A DNA stretch of 64,000 nt from Segniliparus rugosus ATCC BAA-974 (GTDB lineage: Bacteria; Actinomycetota; Actinomycetes; Mycobacteriales; Mycobacteriaceae). This document shows, one piece after another, positions 63,690 to 64,000 of this stretch. The stretch covers positions 558,001 to 622,000 of the forward strand of contig NZ_KI391953.1 in assembly GCF_000185725.2 (NCBI RefSeq), read 5' to 3'. Position 1 is the stretch's first letter; each line of letters opens with the position of its first letter. The position numbers and the translations under genes were made by a program. The notes under the pieces were generated by a model that was not told the DNA's origin, searched no databases, and saw only the letters and a list, made by a program, of their open reading frames with translations.

Positions 63690-63905
63690 ATGGCAGGCAA
63701 AGAATTGGACAGGTCCCGTGTCGGCGCGGCCCTCGATGTGATCAAGCAGCACCCTGGCATGGCCTTGTTCCTGGCTTCGCCGGCGCTTCTCGTCTTCGTT
63801 CTTCTGTGGTGGCTCGTGCATCCGGCGCTCGCAGTGGTCGTGCTGCTGGCGGCGGTGGGCGGCGGGATCTATGTCATCGGGCGAGGCGGTCGGAGCCGCT
63901 TCTGA
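63690..63905 (+). CDS. Small membrane protein, unknown
   Basis: A 71-aa protein with a charged start (MAGKELDRSRVGAALDVIKQ), one long or two closely spaced hydrophobic segments (MALFLASPALLVFVLLWWLV, LAVVVLLAAVGGGIYVIG) and a basic end (RGGRSRF). I do not recognise a family. TAAACT lies 6 nt before the ATG, so it fits the leaderless pattern seen elsewhere in the window. It is divergent from the cyclase gene with a 94-bp gap. Confidence 0.65.
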   Translation: MAGKELDRSRVGAALDVIKQHPGMALFLASPALLVFVLLWWLVHPALAVVVLLAAVGGGIYVIGRGGRSRF

Positions 63906-63907
63906 CG

Positions 63908-63925
63908 CCCCGCCGCGCGGCGGGG
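63908..63925. terminator. GC-only palindrome after the small membrane gene
   Basis: CCCCGCCG-CG-CGGCGGGG (63908–63925) is a perfect palindrome 3 bp past the stop. It could terminate the upstream message; no U-tract follows. Confidence 0.4.
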
Positions 63926-63931
63926 GAACGA

Positions 63932-64000
63932 GTGGCGCGGGGGACAGCCCGGCTCGTGGAGGGGCTTTGCCGGGATGCGTTCGCCTGGGACGCGGGGCTT
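63932..64000 (+). CDS. Possible start of a further gene (cut by window end)
   Basis: From GTG 63932 a frame stays open to the window edge (VARGTARLVEGLCRDAFAWD). In M. tuberculosis the DNA polymerase III delta-prime gene lies next to the Rv3645 cyclase, but these 23 residues are not enough to recognise it. The true start may lie elsewhere. Confidence 0.3.
   Translation, partial: MARGTARLVEGLCRDAFAWDAGL

Overview
The window is high-GC actinobacterial DNA. Gene content and order point to the mycolate group (Mycobacteriales): a ssd–tad–DUF4244–cspA–topA–class III cyclase run like the Mycobacterium tuberculosis Rv3660c–Rv3645 region, a ribE–ribBA–ribH–PH-domain block like Rv1412–Rv1417, murT–gatD, furA beside a catalase, pgi beside an AroQ chorismate mutase, and type VII (ESX) secretion-type proteins. 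A lineage outside Mycobacterium itself, such as Segniliparus, would fit, but that is inference. Many start codons sit 6–8 nt behind a TAnnnT-like -10 box, the leaderless arrangement common in mycobacteria.

Layout. 1–3.2 kb: riboflavin operon, PH-domain membrane protein, nitroreductase. 3.2–6.7 kb: His-rich peptide and three tandem HSL-type esterases. 6.8–8.9 kb: leuA with a leucine-rich leader peptide, then an orphan ribbon-helix-helix antitoxin-like gene. 9–11.1 kb: TetR regulator behind a 19-bp-arm inverted repeat, coupled to a TauD-type dioxygenase; PLDc_N membrane protein. 11.2–13.2 kb: murT–gatD (lipid II amidation). 13.2–19.5 kb: repeat-rich spacer, Pro/Gln-rich membrane protein, DUF937 protein, universal stress protein, CtaG-like oxidase assembly protein, methyltransferase, CysQ phosphatase, Fpg/Nei glycosylase. 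19.5–25 kb: pgi fused in frame to a type-B carboxylesterase across an imperfect tandem duplication, chorismate mutase, SbmA/BacA-like ABC exporter-fold protein. 25–31.2 kb: anchored hypothetical protein, 2-hydroxyacid dehydrogenase, MFS and NCS1 transporters, SGNH esterase. 31.2–33.5 kb: HspR-type regulated Hsp20, small membrane protein, NAD-binding protein, SRPBCC protein.

33.7–37.1 kb is an accessory cluster encoding a DUF5632-like protein, an SLT transglycosylase, a CHAP/NlpC-like cysteine hydrolase with an ESX-type helical domain and YxxxD motif, and a small partner. 37.1–41.4 kb: katA–furA, two small membrane proteins, asd. 41.5–45.5 kb is a second accessory island lying between asd and lysC, genes normally adjacent in this group. 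It holds two limonene-epoxide-hydrolase paralogues, a WXG-like protein and two calpain-family cysteine proteases, one with an ESX-type N-terminus and one with a Sec signal peptide. 45.7–49.4 kb: lysC, PIG-V-like glycosyltransferase, CD225 protein, glycolipid-binding protein. 49.5–53 kb: osmoprotectant ABC importer (proXVWZ type). 53.2–58 kb: ssd–tad pilus operon. 58.9–63.6 kb: cspA, topA and a convergent membrane adenylate cyclase; then a small membrane gene and the start of an unidentified ORF.

The points most worth following up are the paired calpain proteases splitting lysC from asd, the pgi–esterase fusion made by a duplication, the ESX cell-wall hydrolase cluster, and the leucine leader upstream of leuA.
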